64,000 nt of DNA from Spiribacter vilamensis. GTDB taxonomy: Bacteria; Pseudomonadota; Gammaproteobacteria; Nitrococcales; Nitrococcaceae. Numbering within the stretch: position 1 is the stretch's first letter; each line of letters starts with the position of its first letter. Below the pieces are notes generated by a model. It was not told the DNA's origin and searched no databases. It was given only the letters and a program-made list of their open reading frames with translations. The stretch lies in assembly GCF_004217415.1 (NCBI RefSeq), contig NZ_SHLI01000001.1, positions 1,240,001-1,304,000 on the forward strand, read 5' to 3'. Positions 30,157 to 38,468 of this stretch are shown here, piece by piece. The position numbers and the translations under genes are program-made.

Positions 30157-30699
30157 ATGACAGCCGCACGCCACAACCTCGTCCTCATCGGCATGCCGGG
30201 GGCCGGCAAGAGCACCCTCGGCCGTCACCTCGCGGAGCGGCTCGGGCTCGGTTTTACCGACACCGACACCCTGATCGAATCGGCCGCGGGAACGACACTC
30301 CAGACCATTGTGGATGAGCGGGGCCACCGGGCGCTGCGAGCGCTCGAGGCCGAGCATCTCGTCGAGCTCCGGCGCCGGGGCCATGTCATCGCCACCGGGG
30401 GCAGCGCCGTTTACAGCCCCGAGGCCATGGCGGCCCTGCGCAGCGACGGCATCATTATCCATCTGCACGCGGATCTCGCCATTATCCAGGCGCGGGTGAC
30501 CGATGTAGATACGCGCGGGCTGGCCCGGGCCGCGGGCCAGAGCCTTGAAGACCTCTACACCGAACGCGAGGCCCTGTATCGCGACTACGCCGAGGTCAGC
30601 GTCGATGTGGGCCCGCTCAGCACCGCCGCCGGTGCCGAGGCGGTGATCGCGGCCCTCCACGCCCCCCGGGCTCCGCGACTCGCCTCCCCTCTGGCATAA
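30157..30699 (+). CDS. shikimate kinase family protein
   Basis: 180 residues with an AroK/AroL-like layout: Walker A GMPGAGKS (12-19), shikimate-pocket D35/D37 (FTDTDTLIE), R61, lid arginine R120 and C-terminal R137 (TEREALYRDYAEV). The invariant Gly-Gly-Gly that contacts shikimate reads G81-G82-S83 (IATGGSAVY). aroK is normally paired with aroB; this gene instead sits between apbC and metG. It could be a second shikimate kinase or a paralogue with a different small-molecule substrate. There is no ribosome-binding site before the ATG. Confidence 0.75.
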   Translation: MTAARHNLVLIGMPGAGKSTLGRHLAERLGLGFTDTDTLIESAAGTTLQTIVDERGHRALRALEAEHLVELRRRGHVIATGGSAVYSPEAMAALRSDGIIIHLHADLAIIQARVTDVDTRGLARAAGQSLEDLYTEREALYRDYAEVSVDVGPLSTAAGAEAVIAALHAPRAPRLASPLA

Positions 30700-30732
30700 T
30701 ACGGGCTTTACGGTTGCGAACGCGGAGTGTGC

Positions 30733-32385
30733 ATGGCGCGCAAGATCCTGGTCACCAGCGCCCTACCCTATGCCAATGGGCCGATCCACCTGGGCCATCT
30801 CGTCGAATACGTCCAGACCGACATCTGGGTGCGTTTCCAGAAACTGCAGGGCAATGAATGCTGGTATGTGTGTGCGGATGACGCCCACGGCACCCCGATC
30901 ATGCTCAAGGCGCGGGAGCGCGGTATCACCCCCGAGGCACTGATCGAACAGGTCGGCGGCGAGCATCGCCGCGACTTTGCGGGTTTCAACATCCGCTTCG
31001 ACAACTACTACAGCACCCATTCCGAAGAAAACCGCCACTACTCCGAGCTGATTTACACGCGTCTGCGCGACGGCGGCTGGATCGATCGCAGGACGATCAC
31101 CCAGGCCTACGACGAGAAAGAGGGCATGTTCCTGCCCGATCGCTACATCAAGGGCACCTGCCCGCGCTGTGGCGCCGACGACCAGTACGGCGACAACTGC
31201 GAGTCCTGCGGCGCCAGCTATTCGCCCGACGAGCTGCGCAACCCGGTCTCGGTCATCTCCGGCGAACCGCCGGTGCAGCGCGAATCCGAGCATTACTTTT
31301 TCCGGCTCCAGGATTTCGAGTCCATGCTGCGCACCTGGGCGGCCAGCGAGGGGCTGCAGGACGAGGTCTCGAACAAGCTCCAGGAATGGTTCGATGCCGG
31401 GCTCCGGGCCTGGGACATCTCGCGTGACGCGCCCTACTTCGGCTTCCGCATTCCGGACACCGACGACAAGTATTTCTACGTCTGGCTCGACGCGCCGATC
31501 GGCTACATGGCGAGCTTCCAGGATCTGTGCAACCGCGAGGGGCTCGATTTCGGCGAGTGGTGGAATGCCGACTCCGACGCCGAGCTCTATCATTTCATCG
31601 GCAAGGACATCGTCTACTTCCATGCGCTGTTCTGGCCGGCGATGCTGAACGGCGCGGGCTTTCGCACGCCCACCCGGGTCTGCGCCCACGGTTTCCTGAC
31701 CGTCGACGGGCAGAAAATGTCGAAGTCGCGCGGGACGTTCATCATGGCCGAGACCTATCTGCGACACCTCGATGCGGAGTATCTGCGCTACTACTTCGCC
31801 GCCAAGCTCGGGGCGGGTGTCCACGACATCGACCTGAGCCTGGACGACTTCACGCAGCGGGTGAACTCGGACCTGGTCGGCAAGCTCGTCAACATCGCGA
31901 GCCGCTGCGCGGGTTTCATCAACAAGCGCTCCGGTGGCCGGCTCGGACCCCGGCTCGACGCGCCGGAGCTGTTCCGCCGGATGAGCGCCCGCGCCGAGGT
32001 GATCGGCGGTTACTACGAGGACCGGGCCTATTCAAGGGTGGTGCGCGAGGTCATGGCGCTGGCCGATGAGGCCAACCAGTACATCGACGAGAAAAAGCCC
32101 TGGATACTGGCGAAGGACCCGGACCAGGCCGAGGCCGTCCAGGCCATCAACACCACCGGGATCAACCTGTTCCGGGTGCTGATGCTCTACCTCAAGCCCG
32201 TGCTTCCGGAAACGGCGGCGGCCGCCGAGCGTTTCCTGCAGATCCCGGCCATGGAGTGGTCGGATGCCGGACATCCCCTGCTCGACCACGAGATCGCGGC
32301 GTTCAAGCCGCTCATGACGCGGGTCGATCCGGCCGCCATCGAGGCCATGATCGCCGACTCGAGGGAGAGCCTGAAACCCGCATGA
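30733..32385 (+). CDS. metG: methionyl-tRNA synthetase, short form
   Basis: Charges tRNA-Met. 550 residues from the ATG at 30733, chosen for the GGAG site 5 bases upstream. The HIGH motif is in [11 protein letters not shown], and KMSKS is at residues 328-332. A single zinc knuckle uses C143, C146, C156 and C159. The protein stops after the anticodon-binding helical domain; the C-terminal EMAP-like tRNA-binding/dimerisation domain found in the ~677-residue E. coli enzyme is absent. The stop overlaps the next gene as ATGA, so this is not a frameshift just before the end. Confidence 0.96.
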   Translation: MARKILVTSALPYANGPIHLGHLVEYVQTDIWVRFQKLQGNECWYVCADDAHGTPIMLKARERGITPEALIEQVGGEHRRDFAGFNIRFDNYYSTHSEENRHYSELIYTRLRDGGWIDRRTITQAYDEKEGMFLPDRYIKGTCPRCGADDQYGDNCESCGASYSPDELRNPVSVISGEPPVQRESEHYFFRLQDFESMLRTWAASEGLQDEVSNKLQEWFDAGLRAWDISRDAPYFGFRIPDTDDKYFYVWLDAPIGYMASFQDLCNREGLDFGEWWNADSDAELYHFIGKDIVYFHALFWPAMLNGAGFRTPTRVCAHGFLTVDGQKMSKSRGTFIMAETYLRHLDAEYLRYYFAAKLGAGVHDIDLSLDDFTQRVNSDLVGKLVNIASRCAGFINKRSGGRLGPRLDAPELFRRMSARAEVIGGYYEDRAYSRVVREVMALADEANQYIDEKKPWILAKDPDQAEAVQAINTTGINLFRVLMLYLKPVLPETAAAAERFLQIPAMEWSDAGHPLLDHEIAAFKPLMTRVDPAAIEAMIADSRESLKPA

Positions 32386-33068
32386 GCACTGATCCAGCAA
32401 CGGTCGACCGGATCGACGCGCTGCTCCCGCAGACCCAGTGCGAGCAGTGCGGTTACCCGGGCTGTCGCCCCTATGCCGAGGCCATCGCCCGCGGCGAGGC
32501 CGAGATCAACCAGTGCCCGCCCGGCGGCCAGGCGACCATCGATTCGCTGGCCGGGCTGCTGGATCGGGCCAGCCGCAGCCTCGACCCCGCCCATGGCGAT
32601 TATCGCCCGCCGCGGGTGGCCTGGATCGACGAGTCGATCTGCATCGGCTGCACCAAGTGCATCCAGGCCTGTCCGGTGGACGCCATCGTCGGCGCCCGGC
32701 AGCGCATGCACACGGTTATCGCCGAGGAGTGCACTGGCTGCGATCTGTGTCTCGCGCCCTGCCCGGTGGATTGCATCCATATGTTGCCCACCGATCGCGA
32801 GCGGGAACCGGCCGACCACCAACAGGTGCGTCGGGACCGGGCCCGGGAGCGATTCCAGAACCGCAACCAGCGCCTCGCCCGGCGCCGCGCCGAGCGCGAA
32901 CAGCAACGGGAACGGCGCCGGGCCGTCCGCCAGGACGACACCGACAACCAGACCGAGGCCACTGAACCCGTGCTCCCCGACCGCGCGGCCCGCCGCGAGA
33001 CCGCGCAGGCGGCCCTGGCCCGGGTCCGCGCCCGACGCCGTCAGCGCCAGACCGGTGATCCGTCGTGA
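32382..33068 (+). CDS. rnfB: RnfB/RsxB-like iron-sulfur protein without membrane anchor
   Basis: 228 residues. The N-terminal Fe-S domain has CEQCGYPGC and a further Cys in INQCPPGG. Two ferredoxin-type 4Fe-4S motifs follow: [12 protein letters not shown] and [12 protein letters not shown]. The C-terminal ~80 residues are a charged Arg/Glu/Gln-rich extension. The hydrophobic N-terminal helix of membrane RnfB is missing: the protein begins [20 protein letters not shown]. No rnfA, C, D, G or E is nearby. The start overlaps metG (ATGA) and the stop overlaps nth (GTGA). It is probably a soluble electron-transfer protein, perhaps serving Nth or another Fe-S enzyme; that is inference. Confidence 0.85.
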   Translation: MSTDPATVDRIDALLPQTQCEQCGYPGCRPYAEAIARGEAEINQCPPGGQATIDSLAGLLDRASRSLDPAHGDYRPPRVAWIDESICIGCTKCIQACPVDAIVGARQRMHTVIAEECTGCDLCLAPCPVDCIHMLPTDREREPADHQQVRRDRARERFQNRNQRLARRRAEREQQRERRRAVRQDDTDNQTEATEPVLPDRAARRETAQAALARVRARRRQRQTGDPS

Positions 33069-33718
33069 ACCGCGACAAGCGCCGCGAGATCTTCGAGCGC
33101 CTCCGTGACGCGACCCCGGCGCCCACCACGGAGCTGCAATACCAGTCGCCCTTCGAGCTTCTGATCGCGGTGATTCTGTCGGCCCAGGCCACCGACCGCA
33201 GCGTCAACAAGGCCACCGGCCCGTTATTCGCGGTTGCCGACACCCCGGGTGCCATCCTCGAGCTGGGCGAAGACGGCCTGCGCAGCCATATCCGCACCAT
33301 CGGGCTTTTCAACAGCAAGGCCAGGAACGTGATCGCCACCTGCGAGGCACTGGTCTCACAGCACGGCGGCGAGATCCCGCGTGATCGCAAGGCGCTGGAG
33401 GCGCTGCCGGGGGTCGGCCGAAAGACCGCCAACGTGGTGCTCAACACCGCGTTCGGCGAACCCACCATGGCGGTGGATACGCATATCTACCGAGTCGCCA
33501 ATCGCACCGGTCTAGCGCCCGGCAAGAACGTCCGCGAGGTCGAGGACCGGCTCGTGCGCTGGACACCGAAGGCATTCCTTCGCGATGCCCACCACTGGCT
33601 GATCCTCCACGGCCGCTATACCTGCCTGGCGCGCAAACCGCGTTGCGGCGCCTGTCCCATCTTCGATCTGTGCGAATTCCGCGATCGGCACCGCTACGCG
33701 GAGACCGAGCCGGACTGA
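33065..33718 (+). CDS. nth: endonuclease III
   Basis: DNA glycosylase/AP lyase for oxidised pyrimidines. 217 residues with a GTG start at 33065. Catalytic K120 ([10 protein letters not shown]) and D138 (AVDTHI) and the 4Fe-4S ligands C187, C194, C197 and C203 fall at the same numbers as in the E. coli enzyme. It overlaps the rnfB-like gene by 4 bp; rnf-nth adjacency is also known in E. coli. A 15-bp gap separates it from the convergent argG. Confidence 0.97.
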   Translation: MNRDKRREIFERLRDATPAPTTELQYQSPFELLIAVILSAQATDRSVNKATGPLFAVADTPGAILELGEDGLRSHIRTIGLFNSKARNVIATCEALVSQHGGEIPRDRKALEALPGVGRKTANVVLNTAFGEPTMAVDTHIYRVANRTGLAPGKNVREVEDRLVRWTPKAFLRDAHHWLILHGRYTCLARKPRCGACPIFDLCEFRDRHRYAETEPD

Positions 33719-33733
33719 ACCGGCCCGCCCGGC

Positions 33734-34948
33734 CTATTCGCCGCGCCTGGCGGCCACCCGGAGGCGAAGCGCGTTGAGCTTGATAAAGCCCTCGGCATCC
33801 TTCTGGTCATAGGCGCCCGCGTCGTCCTCGAACGTCGCGATGCTGTCGTCGAACAGGCTGTCGGAGGCCGACCGCCGCCCGAGGACGATGACATTGCCCT
33901 TGTAGAGCTTGAGGCGAACCACGCCGTTGACGCGGGTCTGGGTCCGGTCGATCAACGCCTGCAGTGCGTCGCGCTCGGGGCTCCACCAGTAGCCGTTGTA
34001 GATGAGCTCGGCATAACGGGGCATCACCTCGTCTTTGAGGTGCGCCGACTCGCGATCCAGCGTAATCGACTCGATCGCGCGACGGGCCCGCAGCAGGATG
34101 GTCCCGCCCGGGGTCTCGTAGCAGCCGCGGGATTTCATGCCGACGTAGCGGTTCTCGACAATGTCGATGCGACCGATGCCGTTGTCGTTACCCAGCTGAT
34201 TGAGCCGCGAGAGCATCTCGTGGGGGGCCAGCGACTCGCCGTTGATGGCGACCGGATCGCCGCCGCGGAATTCGAGATCGATCTCGGTGGGCGTGTCGGG
34301 CGCGTCCTCGGGCGCGACGCTCCAGCGCCACATCGACTCCTCCGCCGGGGTCCAGGTGTCTTCCAGGACGCCGCCCTCGTAGGAGATATGCAGCAGGTTG
34401 GCGTCCATCGAGTACGGCGATCCGCCGCCCTCCTTCTTGCCCTCGATGGGGATCCCGCGCTCCTCGGCGTAGGCCAGCAACCGCTCGCGCGAGTTGAGAT
34501 CCCACTCCCGCCAGGGCGCGATGACGTGGATACCGGGCTCGAGCCCGTAATAGCCCAGCTCGAAGCGCACCTGGTCGTTCCCCTTGCCGGTCGCCCCGTG
34601 GCAGACGGCATCGGCGCCGGTCTCGCGGGCGATCTCGATCTGGCGCTTGGCGATCAGCGGCCGGGCGATCGAGGTGCCGAGTAGGTATTCGCCCTCGTAG
34701 ATGGCGTTGGCGCGGAACATCGGGAACACGAAGTCGCGGACGAACTCCTCGCGCAGATCATCGATGTAGATCTCCTCGACGCCCAGGTCCTTTGCCTTGG
34801 CGCGGGCGGGCTCGAGCTCCTCGCCCTGGCCCAGGTCGGCGGTGAAGGTCACGACCTCGCACTGGTAGTGGTCGCGCAGCCATTGCAGGATGACGGAGGT
34901 ATCGAGGCCGCCGGAGTAGGCCAGGACCACCTTTTTGATCTCACTCAT
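33734..34948 (-). CDS. argG: argininosuccinate synthase
   Basis: Joins citrulline and aspartate in arginine synthesis using ATP. 404 residues from the ATG at 34948. The PP-loop AYSGGLDTS is at residues 10-18. [15 protein letters not shown] and [13 protein letters not shown] blocks are intact. A GAGAGAG tract upstream may serve as ribosome-binding site. The intergenic region to pyrC holds a GGCAG-AAAAG-CTGCC hairpin (34978-34992); I see no clear ArgR box. Confidence 0.96.
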   Translation of the reverse strand: MSEIKKVVLAYSGGLDTSVILQWLRDHYQCEVVTFTADLGQGEELEPARAKAKDLGVEEIYIDDLREEFVRDFVFPMFRANAIYEGEYLLGTSIARPLIAKRQIEIARETGADAVCHGATGKGNDQVRFELGYYGLEPGIHVIAPWREWDLNSRERLLAYAEERGIPIEGKKEGGGSPYSMDANLLHISYEGGVLEDTWTPAEESMWRWSVAPEDAPDTPTEIDLEFRGGDPVAINGESLAPHEMLSRLNQLGNDNGIGRIDIVENRYVGMKSRGCYETPGGTILLRARRAIESITLDRESAHLKDEVMPRYAELIYNGYWWSPERDALQALIDRTQTRVNGVVRLKLYKGNVIVLGRRSASDSLFDDSIATFEDDAGAYDQKDAEGFIKLNALRLRVAARRGE

Positions 34949-35042
34949 GGATTGCTCTCTCGAATGTCGGGATGGATGGCAGAAAAGCTGCCGCAATGAT
35001 CGGCGCGCCGACGCGGAGAATCAAGGCGCCGGCGGACGGCCC

Positions 35043-35051
35043 TGATACACT
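35043..35051 (+). promoter_or_regulatory. extended -10 element directly upstream of pyrC
   Basis: TGATACACT (35043-35051) fits an extended -10 (TG-n-TACACT). The pyrC ATG begins six bases later, and the intervening GTCGGG is not at ribosome-binding distance. The predicted transcription start coincides with the start codon, so pyrC may be leaderless. Confidence 0.45.
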
Positions 35052-35057
35052 GTCGGG

Positions 35058-36113
35058 ATGGACACGTTGACGATAACGCGACCCGACGACTGGCATCTGC
35101 ATCTGCGCGACGGTGCCGCCCTGGCCGATGTCGTCCACTGGAGCGCGGCGCGGTTCGGGCGGGCGATCATCATGCCCAACCTCACCCCGCCGCTGACCAC
35201 CACGGCGGCGGTGGAGGCCTACCGCGAGCGTATCCTGGCGGCGGGTCCCGCCGGCAGCCGGTTCGAGCCGCTGATGACCCTGTATCTCACCGACAACACC
35301 CCGCCCGGGGAGATCGAGCGGGCGGCGGCGAGCGGCGTGATCCAGGCGGTCAAGCTGTACCCCGCCGGGGCCACCACCAACAGCGACTCCGGGGTCACCG
35401 ACCTGCGTCACTGCGACGAGGCACTGGCGGCCATCGCCGAGCACGACCTCACGCTCTGCATCCATGGCGAGGTCACCCACCCGGAAACCGATATCTTCGA
35501 TCGCGAGACGGTGTTTCTCGAGGAGCGGCTGGCGCCTTTGCTCGACCGCCATCGCCGGCTGCGCGTCGTCCTCGAGCATCTCACCACCGCCAGTGCCGTG
35601 GAGTTCGTTCGCTCGGGTCCGGTGCGTCTGGGCGCCACGATCACGCCGCAGCATCTGCTCATGAACCGCAACGACCTGCTGGCGGGCGGCATCCGGCCGC
35701 ATCACTACTGCCTGCCGATCCTAAAGCGCGAGCGCGATCGCGAGGCGCTGATCGACGCGGCCACGTCCGGCCATCCGCGGTTTTTCCTCGGCACCGACAG
35801 CGCCCCGCATCCACGTCATGCCAAGGAGAATGCCTGCGGCTGCGCGGGCATCTTCACCGCGCCACTCGCCATCGAGCTCTACGCCGAGGCGTTCGACAAG
35901 GCGGGCGCACTGGACCGGCTGGCGGGATTCGCGAGCCATTTCGGGGCCGATTTCTACGGTCTGCCGCGCAATACCGACACGATTACCCTGGAGCGCCGGC
36001 CGCGCGTCCTGCCAGCCACCCTGCCCTATGGCGACACCAGCATCGTGCCCCTGCGCGCCGGCGCGGAGATTGGCTGGTCGCTGACATCTCAATCCCAACC
36101 GGAGCACGCATGA
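35058..36113 (+). CDS. pyrC: dihydroorotase (class II)
   Basis: Zinc amidohydrolase cyclising carbamoyl-aspartate in pyrimidine synthesis. 351 residues, typical of the E. coli-type PyrC. Metal ligands H13 and H15 are in DDWHLHLRDGA. The carbamylated lysine is K99 in VKLYPAGATTNSDSG. Later histidines lie in ITPQHLLMNRN and the final Asp in GTDSAPH. No ribosome-binding site is visible before the ATG. The stop overlaps rnt by 4 bp (ATGA). Confidence 0.96.
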   Translation: MDTLTITRPDDWHLHLRDGAALADVVHWSAARFGRAIIMPNLTPPLTTTAAVEAYRERILAAGPAGSRFEPLMTLYLTDNTPPGEIERAAASGVIQAVKLYPAGATTNSDSGVTDLRHCDEALAAIAEHDLTLCIHGEVTHPETDIFDRETVFLEERLAPLLDRHRRLRVVLEHLTTASAVEFVRSGPVRLGATITPQHLLMNRNDLLAGGIRPHHYCLPILKRERDREALIDAATSGHPRFFLGTDSAPHPRHAKENACGCAGIFTAPLAIELYAEAFDKAGALDRLAGFASHFGADFYGLPRNTDTITLERRPRVLPATLPYGDTSIVPLRAGAEIGWSLTSQSQPEHA

Positions 36114-36742
36114 ACGCGCGACCCATCAACCAGCGTTTCCGCGGTTTCCTGCCAGTAGTCGTGGATATCGAGACCGGCGGCGTCAATGCCGCCACCGACG
36201 CCATGCTGCAGATCGCCGCCGTGATCGTTAAAATGGACGAGGAGGGCCGACTCTACAATGGCCCGACCTTCACGACCCACGTCGAGCCATTCAAGGGCGC
36301 CAATCTCGATCCCAAGTCACTCGAGTTCAACGGCATCGACCCGGACCATCCACTGCGCATGGCGGTGCCCGAGGACGAGGCGCTGAGATACATCTTCCAG
36401 CCGATTCGCGAGGCCATCCGCACCACGGACTGCAGCCGCGCCGTGCTCGTCGGCCATAATGCGTGGTTTGACCTGGGATTCCTCAATGCCGCCGTCAAGC
36501 GTTGCGGCATCAAGCGCAATCCGTTCCACCCGTTCTCGTGCTTCGACACGGCCACGCTCTCGGGACTGGCCTACGGGCAAACGGTGCTGGCGCGGGGAAT
36601 CGCCGCCGCGGGCATTACCTGGGATGCCCGCGAGGCGCATTCAGCCATCTACGATGCGGAGAAGACGGCGGAACTGTTCTGCACCATCGTCAATCGCTGG
36701 GACGCCCTGAACGGACATCCCAACGACAGACAACCGGGCTAG
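36110..36742 (+). CDS. rnt: ribonuclease T
   Basis: DEDD-family 3'-5' exoribonuclease that trims tRNA and other stable RNAs. 210 residues. The first exonuclease motif has D19 and E21 (VVVDIETGGVN). VGHNAWFDLGFLN carries motif II, and AREAHSAIYDAEKTAELF motif III. The ATG overlaps the pyrC stop. The stop shares CTAG with the convergent grxD. pyrC-rnt-grxD clustering is familiar in gammaproteobacteria. Confidence 0.95.
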   Translation: MNARPINQRFRGFLPVVVDIETGGVNAATDAMLQIAAVIVKMDEEGRLYNGPTFTTHVEPFKGANLDPKSLEFNGIDPDHPLRMAVPEDEALRYIFQPIREAIRTTDCSRAVLVGHNAWFDLGFLNAAVKRCGIKRNPFHPFSCFDTATLSGLAYGQTVLARGIAAAGITWDAREAHSAIYDAEKTAELFCTIVNRWDALNGHPNDRQPG

Positions 36743-37062
36743 GCGTCGGGAGTAGCGGTCTTCACCGCCTCCTGCAGCTCGCCCGACTCGTACATCTCCA
36801 TGATGATATCGCAGCCACCGAGCAGCTCGCCGCCGACGTAGAGCTGCGGGATGGTCGGCCAGTTGCCGTACTCCTTGATCCCCTGCCGGATCCCCTCGTC
36901 CTCGAGGACGTTGACATACGAGAACTCCACCCCGCAGCCCGCAAGCGCCTGTGCGGCGCGCATCGAGAAACCGCATTGCGGGAACTGCGGCGAGCCCTTC
37001 ATGTAGAGAATGACCGGGTTGCCCTCGACCTGCTCACGGATGCTTTCCTGTACGTCGCTCAT
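36739..37062 (-). CDS. grxD: monothiol glutaredoxin Grx4
   Basis: 107 residues from the ATG at 37062, which has AAGGAG 7 bases upstream. The monothiol active site C30-G-F-S33 and the glutathione-binding WPTIPQLYV and GGCDI motifs identify the Grx4 class, which coordinates 2Fe-2S clusters with BolA proteins in iron-sulfur trafficking. It overlaps rnt by 4 bp and is divergent from rhlB. Confidence 0.95.
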   Translation of the reverse strand: MSDVQESIREQVEGNPVILYMKGSPQFPQCGFSMRAAQALAGCGVEFSYVNVLEDEGIRQGIKEYGNWPTIPQLYVGGELLGGCDIIMEMYESGELQEAVKTATPDA

Positions 37063-37098
37063 ATCTACTCCTTCGCCAATTCGTACCATCAGTGTACG

Positions 37099-37114
37099 GA
37101 TTGCACGTGCAATC
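37099..37114. repeat. perfect 16-bp palindrome in the grxD/rhlB promoter region
   Basis: GATTGCACGTGCAATC is its own reverse complement. It overlaps the candidate rhlB -35. Immediately beside it, CGTAC (37082-37086) and GTACG (37094-37098) form a second, 5-bp inverted repeat. A dimeric regulator's operator is the natural reading; I cannot name the regulator. Confidence 0.55.
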
Positions 37115-37129
37115 GACGAGGGGCATAAA
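37101..37129 (+). promoter_or_regulatory. candidate rhlB promoter
   Basis: TTGCAC (37101-37106) and CATAAA (37124-37129) are 17 bases apart, predicting a start near 37137 and a ~20-nt leader. A second -10-like TATCCT at 37144-37149 would give an almost leaderless transcript. The ATG at 37158 lacks a ribosome-binding site in either case. Confidence 0.4.
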
Positions 37130-37157
37130 AACGATCAATACGGTATCCTCCCCGCCC

Positions 37158-38468
37158 ATGGAAAAAAATCATCTCTCTGACACCACCTTCGAGTCCCTCG
37201 GGCTCCACGAATCCCTGCTGACAGGCCTCAAGGAGGCCGGCTTCGAGCACTGCATGCCGATCCAGGCCGAGGCCCTGCCGATCGCCCTGCAGGGTCGCGA
37301 TGTCGCCGGCCAGGCCCAGACCGGCACCGGCAAATCGGCGGCATTCCTGCTCGCCACCATGCACTGGCTGATGTCGCGCCCGGTCGCGGCCGACAAGATC
37401 GGGCCATGGGCGATCATCATCGCCCCCACCCGCGAGCTGGCGCTGCAGATCCACAAGGATGCGGAAACGCTCGGCTGGTTCACCGGTATGGACTTTGCCT
37501 GTATCTACGGCGGTACCGGCTACGAGAGCCAGCGCAAGGCCCTCGAGCGCGGCACCGATATCGTCATCGGCACGCCGGGGCGGATTATCGATTTCTACCG
37601 GCAGGGCGTTTACAGCCTCGACAACATCGAGGTCTGCGTGCTGGACGAGGCCGACCGCATGTTCGACATGGGCTTCATCGCCGACATCCGCTATCTCCTC
37701 CGACGCATGCCCGCCCCCGACCAGCGACTCAACATGCTGTTCTCGGCGACGCTCTCCGAGCGGGTGCGCGAGCTTGCCTACGAGCACATGAACGAGCCGC
37801 AGTCAGTGCAGATCGAGTCGGATACCATTACCGCGGATCGGGTCCGGCAGACGCTCTATCACGTCGAGAACAATCAGAAGATCGGTCTGCTCATCGGTGT
37901 CCTGCGCGAGCAGGCCCCCACACGGACATTGCTGTTCGTCAACACCAAGCGCGACGCCGACAAGGTGGCCGCCTGGTTGATCGGTAACGACATCAAGGCG
38001 GCGGTGATCTCGGGAGACATCCCGCAGAACAAGCGCGAGCAGCTGCTGGAGAAATTCCAGGCCGGCGATCTGCCGATCCTCGTTGCCACCGATGTGGCCG
38101 CGCGGGGTCTGCACATCCCCGAGGTGAGCCACGTCATCAACTACGACCTGCCGCAGGACGCCGAGGACTATGTCCACCGCATCGGTCGCACCGCCCGCGC
38201 CGGCGCCGCCGGTGACGCGATCAGCTTCGCCTGCGAGACCTATGTCTATTCGCTGCCCGATATCGAGCGCTACATCGACCAGAAGATCCCGGCAGAGATG
38301 GCCCCGACCGGGCTCATCGCCGAGGATCTCAAGCCCGCGGCCCGCATGAACAATCGCCGCAGCGGCGGGGGTGGCAACCGCAGCCGCTCCGGCGGGGGCG
38401 GCAGCCGGAGAAGCGGCGGCAATCGCAGTAGCGACGAATCCCCGTCGTCGGAGAGCGATCAGTCGTAG
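37158..38468 (+). CDS. rhlB: DEAD-box ATP-dependent RNA helicase RhlB
   Basis: RNA helicase that in enterobacteria works with the RNase E degradosome. 436 residues from the ATG at 37158. AQTGTGKS is at 53-60, DEAD at 163-166 in VLDEADRMFDMGF, SAT at FSATLS, and motif VI is HRIGRTARAG. FESLGLHESLLTGLKEAGFEHCMPIQ matches RhlB. The last ~40 residues are a low-complexity Arg/Ser/Gly tail with GGGG runs, likely an RNA-binding extension. No ribosome-binding site is evident. The 3' end overlaps tamB by 10 bp. Confidence 0.92.
   Translation: MEKNHLSDTTFESLGLHESLLTGLKEAGFEHCMPIQAEALPIALQGRDVAGQAQTGTGKSAAFLLATMHWLMSRPVAADKIGPWAIIIAPTRELALQIHKDAETLGWFTGMDFACIYGGTGYESQRKALERGTDIVIGTPGRIIDFYRQGVYSLDNIEVCVLDEADRMFDMGFIADIRYLLRRMPAPDQRLNMLFSATLSERVRELAYEHMNEPQSVQIESDTITADRVRQTLYHVENNQKIGLLIGVLREQAPTRTLLFVNTKRDADKVAAWLIGNDIKAAVISGDIPQNKREQLLEKFQAGDLPILVATDVAARGLHIPEVSHVINYDLPQDAEDYVHRIGRTARAGAAGDAISFACETYVYSLPDIERYIDQKIPAEMAPTGLIAEDLKPAARMNNRRSGGGGNRSRSGGGGSRRSGGNRSSDESPSSESDQS

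Noticed and set aside
33719-33733. GGCC-rich sequence between nth and argG as an intrinsic terminator
   Set aside because: Only a short imperfect GC repeat with no T-run on either strand.
34978-34992. GGCAG-AAAAG-CTGCC hairpin as an ArgR operator or terminator for argG
   Set aside because: It does not match the ArgR box pattern and has no T-tract; the stem is only five base pairs.
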